From IMG/VR virus record IMGVR_UViG_3300028653_000001, positions 1 to 48,561 of that record: DNA of 48,561 bases; one strand, 5' to 3'. Position numbers and translations under genes: made by a program. Every line of letters begins with the position of its first letter. Position 1 is the stretch's first letter. Under the pieces are notes generated by a model that worked only from the letters and a program-made list of their open reading frames with translations, searched no databases and had not been told where the DNA came from. This DNA comes from a virus. Below are positions 31,554 through 39,736 of the stretch, piece after piece.

Positions 31554-32026
31554 AAGCCCACCTCCTTTATGTCTGCAGGCGTGAGGTCGAACTCCTCCAT
31601 CTGCTTTTGCAGGCGCTCCTCCTCTTCGGGAGTTACCTGCTCTCCGGTTTTGATGCGCGCCTTGCGCAGTCGGGCAATGTATTTGACGATTTCCCTGCGC
31701 GCTACGGCACGGCAGCGGGCCATGAATCCCTTAAGCTCAGCGTCGAAGTCGGCGAGCACGCTGGCCAGATCATCAGTGGCTGGCTGAGGCTCGACATGCA
31801 CGGGGGTGCACTTGATTGAGGCCTTGCGCGACTGTTTTACGGCGGAGACTTTGCCCTCCTCTTTGGAGGTGTACTTCGAGACGTCAAAGCTCGTTGCGTT
31901 CAATCCAGGGTGTAGCCTATTCATCTCGGTCGCTATTTCCTTGAGGCGCTTGAACTGGCCGCTCGTGCGCATTGTTTTCATCTGGTCGATATTCTCTGGT
32001 GAGAACTTCGGCTTACCCCGTGGCAT
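31550..32026 (-). CDS. Unknown early protein, basic N-terminus and coiled coil
   Basis: A 158-residue protein. ATG 32026 is preferred: AAGGGAGG is six bases upstream, whereas it touches the earlier in-frame ATG at 32032. The basic start ([19 protein letters not shown]) and a helical middle ([19 protein letters not shown]) could bind DNA. The C-terminal half has a helical stretch ([36 protein letters not shown]). Not recognised. ATGA overlap with the acyl carrier gene. Confidence 0.65.
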   Translation of the reverse strand: MPRGKPKFSPENIDQMKTMRTSGQFKRLKEIATEMNRLHPGLNATSFDVSKYTSKEEGKVSAVKQSRKASIKCTPVHVEPQPATDDLASVLADFDAELKGFMARCRAVARREIVKYIARLRKARIKTGEQVTPEEEERLQKQMEEFDLTPADIKEVGL

Positions 32027-32348
32027 CTGCATCCTCCCTTGGCTGTGCTGCTGTTTTTTTATCAGTTGAATCATGACATTTTTCGCAAAGGGTTTCCAGG
32101 TGGTCAGGATGGCACAGTAAGAACTGCCTTATTACCCTGTAAACTTCCTGCCAGTTGAGTACACCGTCTTTGTGATGCACCTCCACATACACCTCTCGTC
32201 CATGAGCCTTGCTGGCATGCGCATGGCATTTGCAGCAGGAACGGCTATCCCTCTTGAGGGCCATGCCGCGCTCCCTTGACCGCAAGAACAACCGGCGCAG
32301 CGCAGCTTTGATTTTTGAGTTCGGCGTGTAAGGCAGGCGCTTGCCCAT
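32013..32348 (-). CDS. HNH endonuclease-like protein
   Basis: A 111-residue protein. A CxxC-like pair (CCKCH at 38-42) precedes VEVHHKDGVLNW (His58, His59, Asp61, Asn65), and HLETLCEKCHD at the end (Cys88, Cys91, His92) completes the zinc-bound HNH fold. It is free-standing and not next to the terminase, so it could be a homing or early nuclease, not a packaging partner. It overlaps the next gene by 14 bases. Confidence 0.8.
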   Translation of the reverse strand: MGKRLPYTPNSKIKAALRRLFLRSRERGMALKRDSRSCCKCHAHASKAHGREVYVEVHHKDGVLNWQEVYRVIRQFLLCHPDHLETLCEKCHDSTDKKTAAQPREDADATG

Positions 32349-32349
32349 A

Positions 32350-32514
32350 TTATATCACCAGATTCTTTGCTGTGATGCGTTTATTTTTCTGCTTGGCGAT
32401 TATCTGCTGGCACTCGGTGGTTATGTGAAAGTCCAGCGCTTTAACACCATCCTTTCCGATTTGCTTTTTGCACTTCTTTGCCAGGCGCTTTAACTGCGTT
32501 ATCTTTAGTATCAT
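32350..32514 (-). CDS. Possible miniature histone-fold protein
   Basis: A 54-residue basic protein found by reading the gap. ATG 32514 has AAAGGA five bases upstream; TAA is at 32350-32352, just before the HNH gene. The sequence has a short first helix (TQLKRLAKKCKK), a long central helix from IGKDGVKALDFHITTEC to QQIIAKQK, and a final NKRITAKNLV. This order matches the archaeal/bacterial histone fold: 'V-S-x-D-A-x-x-AL ... I-A-x-x-A ... GRK-T-I-x-A-x-D-I'. It would be among the smallest, and could wrap or bridge phage DNA. Identification is by eye only. Confidence 0.5.
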   Translation of the reverse strand: MILKITQLKRLAKKCKKQIGKDGVKALDFHITTECQQIIAKQKNKRITAKNLVI

Positions 32515-32523
32515 GCGTGTCCT

Positions 32524-33126
32524 TTATGATTTGAGGTGTGGTAATACGCGCTCAATGGCAATGTCGACGTCATGCTCGGTGAAGCCACGATTCATCATGA
32601 AGCCCTTGAGCGACCTTTTCCCATTGTAAATCTTGGAAGCGTCAATGAGGAACTTGTCTGTTAACTCGATTGGTTCGGGTGCTGGTTCTTCTTGGCGGCG
32701 GGGCTTGTTTGTGCGCATGCGCCAGTGATAGTCCTTGATATCATCAAGGTATCTTTCCAGGAACTTTTCCTTGAACGGGTGTTTGATCAGGTTCAGCTCG
32801 TCTATAAGACCAACGACTATCTTTGGCGACTTGTTCGGGATTAGCTTGAACCTGTTAACCACCCACACTATCTCTTTTTCTGCATCCCAGTATATGTTCG
32901 TTTTTTCCGGTTCTTCAGTTAAATGCTTGAACGCCTTTTCGAACTGCTCCTTACCCATGCGCAGCTTTACCTGCGCTTCTTCCAAGTCAATGGAATAAAT
33001 GCCCGACAGGGTAATGCCGCCGTTGCCGAATAAGTAGATGAACATCAAGCGGCAATCGCTATCCGGAAGTCGCTTGAAGAACGGGTCGCTCCATATCTCG
33101 GTGTAGAGGGGAACGTATTTTAACAT
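32524..33126 (-). CDS. Replication initiator/replisome organiser-like protein
   Basis: A 200-residue protein. The N-terminus (YVPLYTEIWSDPFFKRLPDSDCRLMFIYLFGN, GGITLSGIYSIDLEEAQVKLRMGKEQFEKAFKHL) is the winged-helix arrangement of phage replisome organisers, in which a planned 'target-size, wing, LEEA' pattern reads origin DNA. The C-terminal helical part (KFLIDASKIYNGKRSLKGFMMNRGFTEHDVDIAIERVLPHL) may contact a helicase loader. No helicase or primase was found, so the phage would recruit host replication proteins. It follows the recombination cluster in transcription order. Confidence 0.6.
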   Translation of the reverse strand: MLKYVPLYTEIWSDPFFKRLPDSDCRLMFIYLFGNGGITLSGIYSIDLEEAQVKLRMGKEQFEKAFKHLTEEPEKTNIYWDAEKEIVWVVNRFKLIPNKSPKIVVGLIDELNLIKHPFKEKFLERYLDDIKDYHWRMRTNKPRRQEEPAPEPIELTDKFLIDASKIYNGKRSLKGFMMNRGFTEHDVDIAIERVLPHLKS

Positions 33127-33191
33127 GTCTTACCTTGTTTTAGGTTGGGGCTGGCCCCGATAAGGTGCGTTTAGCCGAATACCCCAACTAT

Positions 33192-34547
33192 TTAACCTTT
33201 AACCTGACCGTCTTCGATGTATATTCCGGCACCAGGTGCGTCAGTAACTTCTTCTTCCCACAGCTGGAAGCCTTGAGCCGCAGCCATGTCTTGCAGTATC
33301 TTTTTGCCTGCACTGTCAAGCAGGCTGCCTTGACGAACCAGTATAACGCGCAGCTTGGGATTGAGCCCCATTGCTATAGCCGTGCTGATTCGTATCTGCT
33401 GTCCGGTGGAAAGGCGCTGCAGTGGAATGTCGTTGAGCAACACATTCTCCTCGTCGATGCCCAGCCCCTCGATGGGCATTTTGGCATTGAGAATGCGCGT
33501 GCGCTTTTCCGTGAGCACCTTGTTTACGGACTCCTGTACATTGGCCGCTATTTCCTGGGCCGTGTTGAGCTTGGCGGTAACCCCGCGCTTTTCGTTCATG
33601 GCGCGTATGGCAGTATTCTGTTCCTCGATGGTGATGACCTTTGCCGCCTCGTCGTCTATTTGCTGCTGGGTAATGGTTTCATCAGGTAGGGGATTCTGCG
33701 CCGGTTCGGTGGGTAAATAACCTTGCTCACCCAGGAACGCAGCCTCAAGTTCACGCAGGTCATGTGTTCCCTTTGCGATTTTGTTTATATCCTTTTCCAG
33801 CTGCGCAATGGCCTGCCGCTTCTCTTCTATGGCCAGGTTGTTGTGCGCTATCTCCTCGCGCACGCTTGACAGGCGATCGGCGACGTCCTCAACCCTATCC
33901 TTGTGCGCTTCACGGGCCTGGCGGTTCTCCTCATTAACCACAAAGCAATCGCGATTCCAGGCGTCGCGCTGCAGGCGCAACTGCTGCACCTTGGCCAGCT
34001 GCTCGCTAATGCTCAACTCAGCGGTGGGCACGGCGGCATCATCCTTCCAGGTGCCAACCAGGGCCTCAAGGCGCTTGATCTCGCGGTTGATTTCGGTGCG
34101 TTTTTCGTAGAGCGCATCGTACCTTTGCTCAAGGTCGCCGAAGTCCAGGTTGACCATCTGCATGAGCTGGGCCCGCTGCTTGGACGGTTCCATGCTGAGG
34201 AACGCCAGCGGGTCGAAGGTGAGCTTGCCGATGAACTCGTTTATCTTGGTCTGCGGGGCGGGGAACTTTGCCCCCTCTTTGTTGCGTATTTCAACGCGGT
34301 CTTTTCCGTCGCTGAACACGCGGCGCACCACGTATTCACCCAGGTCTATTTCCACCATTCCCTGTTCGGCTCCGTGGCGCACGATGTCTTCCAGCTTGGC
34401 ACCGGAGAGGCCGCTGTATATGGCGTCGAGGATGGCACTTTTGCCAGCCCCATTTTTGCCGGTGAGCTTGACAACGCCTTCATCGGGGGTTATCTCAACG
34501 GCCTTGATGTTCTTGATGTTCTGAACTTGTAGCTTGATGATGTTCAT
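33192..34547 (-). CDS. SMC/Rad50-like AAA ATPase
   Basis: A 451-residue protein from ATG 34547 (AAAAAGGGAGGCAAGCA before it). Walker A GKNGAGKS at 30-37, a central coiled coil from about 130 to 330 (REIKRLEALVGTW, SSVREEIAHNNLAIEEKRQAIAQLEKDI), then the ABC-like LSTGQQIRISTAIA and the Walker B region RVILVRQGSLLDSAGK. This is the RecF/Rad50-type layout of phage 'AAA_23' ATPases, which act with recombinases and nucleases in DNA repair or degradation. No Mre11-type nuclease partner is adjacent; YqaJ and RecT are encoded upstream. Confidence 0.82.
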   Translation of the reverse strand: MNIIKLQVQNIKNIKAVEITPDEGVVKLTGKNGAGKSAILDAIYSGLSGAKLEDIVRHGAEQGMVEIDLGEYVVRRVFSDGKDRVEIRNKEGAKFPAPQTKINEFIGKLTFDPLAFLSMEPSKQRAQLMQMVNLDFGDLEQRYDALYEKRTEINREIKRLEALVGTWKDDAAVPTAELSISEQLAKVQQLRLQRDAWNRDCFVVNEENRQAREAHKDRVEDVADRLSSVREEIAHNNLAIEEKRQAIAQLEKDINKIAKGTHDLRELEAAFLGEQGYLPTEPAQNPLPDETITQQQIDDEAAKVITIEEQNTAIRAMNEKRGVTAKLNTAQEIAANVQESVNKVLTEKRTRILNAKMPIEGLGIDEENVLLNDIPLQRLSTGQQIRISTAIAMGLNPKLRVILVRQGSLLDSAGKKILQDMAAAQGFQLWEEEVTDAPGAGIYIEDGQVKG

Positions 34548-34729
34548 TGCTTGCCTCCCTTTTTGTCGTACTTGTAAAGCCCAGCCTTTAATAGCCACAG
34601 TATTTTGAATCCTGGCATGGCCAGCAAGAATGCAGCAGAAGTGCGCATTTTGTATGCGGGGCAGTGGACTGACCGGCGCTTGCTGGCCAGCAGTTCTATT
34701 CCTTTGAGGGTTCTTACTTTGCGGCCCAT
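34544..34729 (-). CDS. Small basic protein, unknown
   Basis: A 61-residue basic protein (MGRKVRTLKGIELLASKRRS, a short hydrophobic stretch FLLAMPGFKILWLL, then KYDKKGGKQ). Its stop overlaps the ATPase start by four bases and its start is two bases past the radical SAM stop, so it is very likely translated. Function unknown. Confidence 0.6.
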   Translation of the reverse strand: MGRKVRTLKGIELLASKRRSVHCPAYKMRTSAAFLLAMPGFKILWLLKAGLYKYDKKGGKQ

Positions 34730-34731
34730 GG

Positions 34732-36153
34732 TTATACCTTGAATAACTGGTTGCGCAGGTGCTTGCGAATCGGCTCATCGTAAATGTAGTCAATGTCGCC
34801 ATCTGCGTTGACGCCTACAGGCTTCAATATGCCCTGCAGGTAGTAGAGGACTCCACGGTTCGTCTTGAGGTCATCCCAACCGGCGCGCAACTTCTCGGCC
34901 CAGGTTGTGTTGTCCATGGCCTTGGCCGCAGCACCTGTTCCGAAGCACATATCATGCAGGCTCTGCGTGTGGGCCCAGGCAGGAATGTAGTCCTTAGCTG
35001 ACACCCTGGTGCCAGGGTTCTCCCGTGCCACCACTACGGCGTTGGTGGCATTCTGCCGCTGCCAGTTGCCAAATATGGGGTCATCGGGTCGTATGCCGCA
35101 GCAGCATCCGGTGTCATTGAGGTGCTTGAACAACGGGTCGCTGCTGGCAAATGTCATGCCGCAGGCGTGGGCAATGTCGCGGGCAGCGTAGAAGATATCC
35201 TCTGCCAGCTCTCTGCGCAGCCGGTTGCAGGCCCCGCCCTTGATGCGGTTCACCGCGTATATCTTGCGCAGCGGCATGGCCAGCAGTTCTTCGAGCATGT
35301 CCCAGTCCTTCTTCTTGTCGGGCTTGATGCTACCAGGTGTGAATATTGCTTCCATGCTCACGGCTTTGGCACCGGCTTCCGCGCAGCGCTCGATGAGTTC
35401 CTTGTACGCCTGCGGGTGTGCCGGGGTGCGGTCGCTCAAGTTGGGCATGATAGGCCTGAACCGCAGGCTGGTGCTGACCCCGCGCTTGCTCAACGCCGCC
35501 ATAGTGGCTATGCGCTTGCTGGGGCTGGGTGCTTTGCGGTCAATCTTCGTGAGTAGGTCGTCATCAATACTGATGATGCTGAACGCCACCCAAAAGATTT
35601 CCGGCAGGCTGAACGCATCGAGGTATTCAGGCGTTGAGAGCAAGTCTCCCTTAGTGCTGATGCGGCACGGCTGGTTATACTTCTTGAACAGTGCGGGCAG
35701 CTGCAGGGCCCAGCCTTGCTGGCGTTCGATGTTGTCGAACGAGTCATTCAAGGTTCCCAGCTGAATGGGGCAGGGCTGCTTCTGGTCGCGCTTGAGGGCG
35801 AAAAACATGGCCTTACCTTTGTCATCCTGGGCTTCACCACTGAGAATACGTTCCAGCCTGCCGATGTTGAACTGCTTCAACTTGGCGGCGGCAGCATTGT
35901 GCCCCTCCAAAAAGTTTGAGAAGCAGTAAATGCAGCTGTAGCTGCACATGCTATGACTATCCATGCTCACGGGCAGGGCACAGTCAAAACCATCGGCGGT
36001 GAAGCGGATTCCATCGTAGCTGGTGGGCAGCTCTTGCTTGGCCCCGGCGCAGTTGGTCATGGTGCTGCAACCACGGCATTCGGCGCAAGTTCCCACGCGC
36101 TTGTAACGCTGTTCGAGCTTAGACCGCTGCGGCTTCGGACTTGGGCATGCCAT
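34732..36153 (-). CDS. Radical SAM protein, SPL-like
   Basis: A 473-residue protein with GGAGGTAATCA before ATG 36153. CSYSCIYC (Cys70, 74, 77) is the 4Fe-4S site; the layout CSYSCIYCFSNF with LGTLNDSFDNIE and CRISTKGDLL downstream is that of the SPL-like group (spore photoproduct lyase relatives). An extra N-terminal cysteine cluster (CAECRGCSTMTNC at 23-35) could bind another metal site. It overlaps the ParB-like gene by 35 bases, and recombination genes flank it, so a DNA-linked reaction (repair or base modification) is likelier than sugar work. Confidence 0.75.
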   Translation of the reverse strand: MACPSPKPQRSKLEQRYKRVGTCAECRGCSTMTNCAGAKQELPTSYDGIRFTADGFDCALPVSMDSHSMCSYSCIYCFSNFLEGHNAAAAKLKQFNIGRLERILSGEAQDDKGKAMFFALKRDQKQPCPIQLGTLNDSFDNIERQQGWALQLPALFKKYNQPCRISTKGDLLSTPEYLDAFSLPEIFWVAFSIISIDDDLLTKIDRKAPSPSKRIATMAALSKRGVSTSLRFRPIMPNLSDRTPAHPQAYKELIERCAEAGAKAVSMEAIFTPGSIKPDKKKDWDMLEELLAMPLRKIYAVNRIKGGACNRLRRELAEDIFYAARDIAHACGMTFASSDPLFKHLNDTGCCCGIRPDDPIFGNWQRQNATNAVVVARENPGTRVSAKDYIPAWAHTQSLHDMCFGTGAAAKAMDNTTWAEKLRAGWDDLKTNRGVLYYLQGILKPVGVNADGDIDYIYDEPIRKHLRNQLFKV

Positions 36154-36754
36154 TGATTACCTCCATGAGCTTGGCCGTGTCGATTTCTCGGCGGCTGCGG
36201 TTCCTCCCGAGCAGCGCTGCAATGCGCACCCAGTCGTCCTCGGTTTCGAACTGGACGTACATCCACATCTTGATGGGCTTCTTGAATCCGGGGTTCTCCT
36301 TCTCGAACTTCTCCTTCTGCTGCTGCAGCTCGCTTTCCGTCTGCGTGCCAGAAAGGTCAAACAGGTGTTCCGGCGGCAGGCCCAACGTGGCAAAGTCGAA
36401 CAGCTGCTGCTCGCCAAGCTCATCCTTGAGCATTTTTGAGATGATGCGGCTGTTCAAGCCGGTGGTATTGTCGGCAACACGGTAAGCCTTCTTCTTTTCT
36501 TCCGTGAGGCCGATTATGCTGGCCACCAGCGGCACCGTTGTCCAGCCCAGCAGCTTGAGGGCCGCCAGGGTGCCATGCCCGTAGAGCAACACGCCTTCCT
36601 CATCCATGCCGATACTAACCTTGTTGTAACCGAACTGCTGTACGCTGCAGGCAATTTCTTTGATGTTGACGGCGTGGTCAAAGGCGTTCTGCGGGTACGG
36701 CTTCAAGCTGTTGATATCCACATCCCTCATTACAAACATCTGACGCTCGCTCAT
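36119..36754 (-). CDS. ParB/sulfiredoxin-fold protein
   Basis: A 211-residue protein with GGAGGACAGT before ATG 36754. DVDINSLKPYPQNAFDHA, then IKEIACSVQQFGYNKVSI and LLYGHGTLAALKLLGWTTVPLV match the ParB N-terminal/Srx fold, including the nucleotide-binding GHGTLAA (59-65). There is no ParB DNA-binding domain; instead a C-terminal region (MWMYVQFETEDDWVRIAALLG) is present as in phage and DNA-modification-linked ParB-like proteins. Its pairing with an SPL-like radical SAM gene, with overlapping frames, suggests they act together. Confidence 0.75.
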   Translation of the reverse strand: MSERQMFVMRDVDINSLKPYPQNAFDHAVNIKEIACSVQQFGYNKVSIGMDEEGVLLYGHGTLAALKLLGWTTVPLVASIIGLTEEKKKAYRVADNTTGLNSRIISKMLKDELGEQQLFDFATLGLPPEHLFDLSGTQTESELQQQKEKFEKENPGFKKPIKMWMYVQFETEDDWVRIAALLGRNRSRREIDTAKLMEVINGMPKSEAAAV

Positions 36755-36969
36755 ACTGTCCTCCCTGGGGTTATTTCCCTGCGTTGGTATCTACCGCCGC
36801 CGGATGATTTTTCATAAATGCGCGTTAAGCACATGTGCTGTTTGTAGGTGATGGTGCCTTCCCCACCTCGGTTCAAGATTGAGTTCATGAAGTTATGCTC
36901 AAAGCCATTGGGCTTATACCCTGCCGACTTGATGAACCTTATAAGTGTTATAGCCTCGATTTGCAGCAT
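36751..36969 (-). CDS. Small protein of 72 residues, unknown
   Basis: ATG 36969 follows TTTAGGAGTTTAAA. The protein contains IKSAGYKPNGFEHNFMNSIL and GEGTITYKQHMCLTRIYEKSSGGGRY, a pattern resembling short early phage proteins that lie near recombination genes. Overlaps the next start by four bases. Function not known. Confidence 0.6.
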   Translation of the reverse strand: MLQIEAITLIRFIKSAGYKPNGFEHNFMNSILNRGGEGTITYKQHMCLTRIYEKSSGGGRYQRREITPGRTV

Positions 36970-36970
36970 T

Positions 36971-38011
36971 TTAAACTCCTAAACTCTTGCAGAGTTCCGC
37001 CGCCTGGGTGGCATTAAGGTCATCAACCACCCACACCGTGTATTCATCAAACAGGCGCTTTGAGATTTCTCCCTGGGCCTTGCTGTCCAGCGTGGCCAAG
37101 TGCGCCTTGAGGCGGGTGTGGAACTCGGCGGCAGGCGCGGGGTTCTCCTTTTCCTTCGGCTGCGGAGCCGAAGGCTGGGTAACTGGCTTGGCCGGTGGCT
37201 GTTGTTCCTTGGCCTGTCCAACAGGTGCCGCAGTAGGAGGCTCTTTGACTATTTCGCCTTCCTCCCACTTGGTCTCATCGGGAACGGCAGTCATGTCGGG
37301 TTCTATCTTGGTTTTTACAGTTTCGTCGGTGGCTATCTGCTTTTGCACGTCGATGGAAAGCGGCAGCAGCTTGGTGAGCCGTTTTACGGCCGTCTTTTTG
37401 GCCATTTCCTCGTACCAGCGGGCCCAAGGACTGTAGTCGCTGGCTCCAGCCTTGCTGGCGGAGCGCACCTTGTCGATGTCCATGCGGGGCAGGTAAACGA
37501 ACACCTTCTCATCCGCGATGAGGTTCTTGGCGATTGCGTATACGCCCTTGACCTGCCCGCGGTCCTTGCCCTCTGCTGGCCGGTGCATAAGCACGGGGTT
37601 TAGTCCCAACTCATATTCGAATTCGTCATGCTCGTAAACGCATTCTGTCGATAGGATGGTTGCCTTGCCGCTGCGGTTGACGAGTTCGATGAGCCCCTTG
37701 TATCCGATGATGAACTGCACGTCGCGGCCATTCTTGTTATTGAATGGCACATAGTAGCAGTGCGCAATGTTGCCAGGCATTAGTCCCAGTTGCGCGGTCT
37801 GCACCATGGCACCGATGAGGCTGCTCTGCGTGCAGCTCAGCAATTCAGGGTTGCTGCGGATGACCATGGTGAACATGCTCACCAGCCTGTCAACCGTGAT
37901 TGATTGCGGCAGGGCTTTGGAGATGAGTTCCTTCTGCTGCTGCATGAAGTCGAACACCGTCAGCACCTTGGCGGCTGTTGCCACCGTTTTCGCCACTTTG
38001 GTATTATCCAT
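36971..38011 (-). CDS. recT: RecT-family single-strand annealing protein
   Basis: A 346-residue protein from ATG 38011 with AAAGGAGCTAAGA upstream. Features of RecT: SMFTMVIRSNPELLSCTQSSLIGAMVQTAQLGLMPG, YYVPFNNKNGRDVQFIIGYKGLIELVNRSG, and a YSPWARWYEEMAKKTAVKRLTKLLP motif. After about residue 240 comes a Pro/Ala/Lys-rich linker (TAAPVGQAKEQQPPAKPVTQ) and a separate C-terminal helical part, longer than usual RecT (about 270). It anneals single strands made by the YqaJ exonuclease encoded just upstream. Overlaps that gene by eight bases. Confidence 0.9.
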   Translation of the reverse strand: MDNTKVAKTVATAAKVLTVFDFMQQQKELISKALPQSITVDRLVSMFTMVIRSNPELLSCTQSSLIGAMVQTAQLGLMPGNIAHCYYVPFNNKNGRDVQFIIGYKGLIELVNRSGKATILSTECVYEHDEFEYELGLNPVLMHRPAEGKDRGQVKGVYAIAKNLIADEKVFVYLPRMDIDKVRSASKAGASDYSPWARWYEEMAKKTAVKRLTKLLPLSIDVQKQIATDETVKTKIEPDMTAVPDETKWEEGEIVKEPPTAAPVGQAKEQQPPAKPVTQPSAPQPKEKENPAPAAEFHTRLKAHLATLDSKAQGEISKRLFDEYTVWVVDDLNATQAAELCKSLGV

Positions 38012-38882
38012 TCTTAGCTCCTTTGCGCTTTGCGTAGCGCAGCACACGGAAGTCAGCGGCTGCGACCGTGTACTCCTTGCGGTGCTGCTTTTTCCATGTT
38101 ATCTTGTAGCGGTCAGTATTGCCGCATTCGTTTTCTTGCAGCATGGCCTTGAGGGTGTTCTTCTGCTGCTCAATGGTGCCTTTTAAGCTGGCCAAGTCCT
38201 CGGCCAAGCTCTCAAGGCTTTCCACTATCTTGTTGGCGTCATCATCCATGGTAACAGGCTCACCGAATATTACGTCTGGGAACAGGGACTGCAACGTGTC
38301 GCTGTCTTTGCAGGATATCTGCATGGGCATGACCTTGGGAACCACGAACGTGTTCCAGAACTCCACGGCTTTAGCCACCATTTGGTCAAACACTCTTTGG
38401 TCGAACTCAACCGTGCGCTCGATGTACTTCTGCCCGCCAATGAGGACGGCCAGGTGCCCCACCTTGCGGCCCGTGATGCCCAAGGCAAACATCACCTGGC
38501 AAACGTAATGCACGGGGGCATCCTCGGCACCTTCTTCGTCCTCCCAGGCCTTGCTCATGCGAGCGTTGGCGGTTTTGCACTCCACCAGCTCGTCGCTACC
38601 TTCTACCTCGTTGTCAAGCTCGCAGGAAAGAAACGGGTAAGCGGGGTGGTAAAACCTCCGCTTGTTGGGGATAAGCTTAACCCCGTTTTTGTCGGCATAC
38701 TTATCACCGACGACCCGTTCAAGCCGGTTGCCCCATTCGACTGCCTCATTGTCGCTCAGATCTTTGGGCGGAAGTTCCCCCGTTTTCTCAGCCCAGACGG
38801 CCAGAAGCGTTTTGTAGGGATTCAGCCCGAGGATAGCGGCAATGTCTGAAGAACCGATGAACCTCGTGCGATCTTCACTCAT
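38004..38882 (-). CDS. YqaJ-like viral exonuclease
   Basis: A 292-residue protein with GAGGAGAAAAT before ATG 38882. IGSSDIAAILGLNPYKT is the YqaJ start; the active site is Asp90 (CELDNEVEG) and the E-x-K pair of ELVECKTA (Glu101, Lys103) in the PD-(D/E)xK fold. HYVCQVMFALGITGRKVGHLAVLIGGQ is the typical downstream strand. A C-terminal coiled coil (ESLESLAEDLASLKGTIEQQKNTL) follows. Together with RecT it makes a two-component recombination system, as in lambda Exo/Beta. Confidence 0.9.
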   Translation of the reverse strand: MSEDRTRFIGSSDIAAILGLNPYKTLLAVWAEKTGELPPKDLSDNEAVEWGNRLERVVGDKYADKNGVKLIPNKRRFYHPAYPFLSCELDNEVEGSDELVECKTANARMSKAWEDEEGAEDAPVHYVCQVMFALGITGRKVGHLAVLIGGQKYIERTVEFDQRVFDQMVAKAVEFWNTFVVPKVMPMQISCKDSDTLQSLFPDVIFGEPVTMDDDANKIVESLESLAEDLASLKGTIEQQKNTLKAMLQENECGNTDRYKITWKKQHRKEYTVAAADFRVLRYAKRKGAKNG

Positions 38883-39072
38883 ATTTTCTCCTCGCTTTCT
38901 TGATTGCTAACAGCTCTTTGTCGATGAACTCGCTTATGTACGAGTGATACTGGTGGGACAGTGTGCAGAAGGTCTTGTTGGCGCGCAGCTTTTGGTGGCA
39001 GCGGGCCAGGAACTGGACTTCTTCTTTTGTGAGCGGTGGCTTCAACATGACGTTTTTCATCCTTTTGAACAT
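38875..39072 (-). CDS. Small early protein, unknown
   Basis: A 65-residue basic protein (MFKRMKNVMLKPPLTKEEV, QFLARCHQKLRANKTF, ISEFIDKELLAIKKARRKY). The start is uncertain: ATG 39072, 39060 or 39048 are possible and none has a strong ribosome site; 39072 is given because it is the longest that does not run into the neighbouring gene (39087). Overlaps the exonuclease start by eight bases. Function unknown. Confidence 0.5.
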   Translation of the reverse strand: MFKRMKNVMLKPPLTKEEVQFLARCHQKLRANKTFCTLSHQYHSYISEFIDKELLAIKKARRKYE

Positions 39073-39086
39073 TATAGCAGGTGAGT

Positions 39087-39314
39087 CTACCGTCCTCCAA
39101 CTTTTTGCAGCCAGCGCCGGTCGACTATGGTGGTTCCGTGCGCGAACTGCAATTTTTTCACAGGGGAGTTCTTGTTTATCAAGTCCACCTTCTGCAGCGT
39201 GCGGTGCATCGTCTTGAGCAAATCCCACATCGTTGGTTCCCGCTTGGTGCGCGCGAGGTATGTTGCACAAAGCGTCATGAGGTCGCCTTCAAAGGCCAGT
39301 CTGTCTGTCGCCAT
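39087..39314 (-). CDS. Small early protein of 75 residues, unknown
   Basis: ATG 39314 follows TTAGGAGCGCTTACCC. LTMTLCATY-like helical start (FEGDLMTLCATYLARTKRE), then MWDLLKTMHRTLQKVDLINKN and a basic end. No domain recognised. It lies in a tight run of early genes on this strand. Confidence 0.6.
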   Translation of the reverse strand: MATDRLAFEGDLMTLCATYLARTKREPTMWDLLKTMHRTLQKVDLINKNSPVKKLQFAHGTTIVDRRWLQKVGGR

Positions 39315-39326
39315 GGGTAAGCGCTC

Positions 39327-39659
39327 CTAAGAGTTGAGTGTGGCTAAAAAGTACTTCGCGAATCGTTTCCCTGCGCTGCTTTTTACCATCTCGACCTCGA
39401 TGTTGTGGCCCTGCTGCTTCAAGCGGCATACAACGCTGGCCAGACGCATGCAGCCGTAAAGGTTGAGTGCTTCGAGCGGGGTGATCGCCTTGCCTTCGTA
39501 AAGGTGCCGCATGATGCGCGCTTCCTGGGTGGAACTTTTCTTGGGGTCATACTTGAATTCCATTGCTTCTTCCACTGCCGCCTCCTTTGGCTGTTCGAAC
39601 CTTTCCCATGCCGGGTTAGTTTGCAGACTGCCAGTTGCACCACTTGGTAACCTTGCCAT
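39327..39659 (-). CDS. Winged helix-turn-helix protein
   Basis: A 110-residue protein with GGAAGGAGTAAAA before ATG 39659. The C-terminal half (STQEARIMRHLYEGKAITPLEALNLYGCMRLASVVCRLKQQGHNI) is the small helix-turn-helix domain of the HTH_39 type common in phages: 'S-Q-x-x-x-I-L-x-x-L-x-x-G-x-x-x-T-x-x-E-A-x-x-x-x-G'. It likely binds DNA, as an early regulator. The N-terminal half is low-complexity. Confidence 0.75.
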   Translation of the reverse strand: MARLPSGATGSLQTNPAWERFEQPKEAAVEEAMEFKYDPKKSSTQEARIMRHLYEGKAITPLEALNLYGCMRLASVVCRLKQQGHNIEVEMVKSSAGKRFAKYFLATLNS

Positions 39660-39736
39660 TTTTACTCCTTCCCCATCAGGTTATCAATCGCTATCATTAA
39701 GTATTCGCACTTAGTTGATTTATTTATCTTTTTTAT

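Noticed and set aside
39660-39736. Short open stretch ending MIAIDNLMGKE before the winged-helix gene
   Set aside because: Only 11 codons from its ATG and no ribosome site. It may be the remains of a gene, but it cannot be supported.
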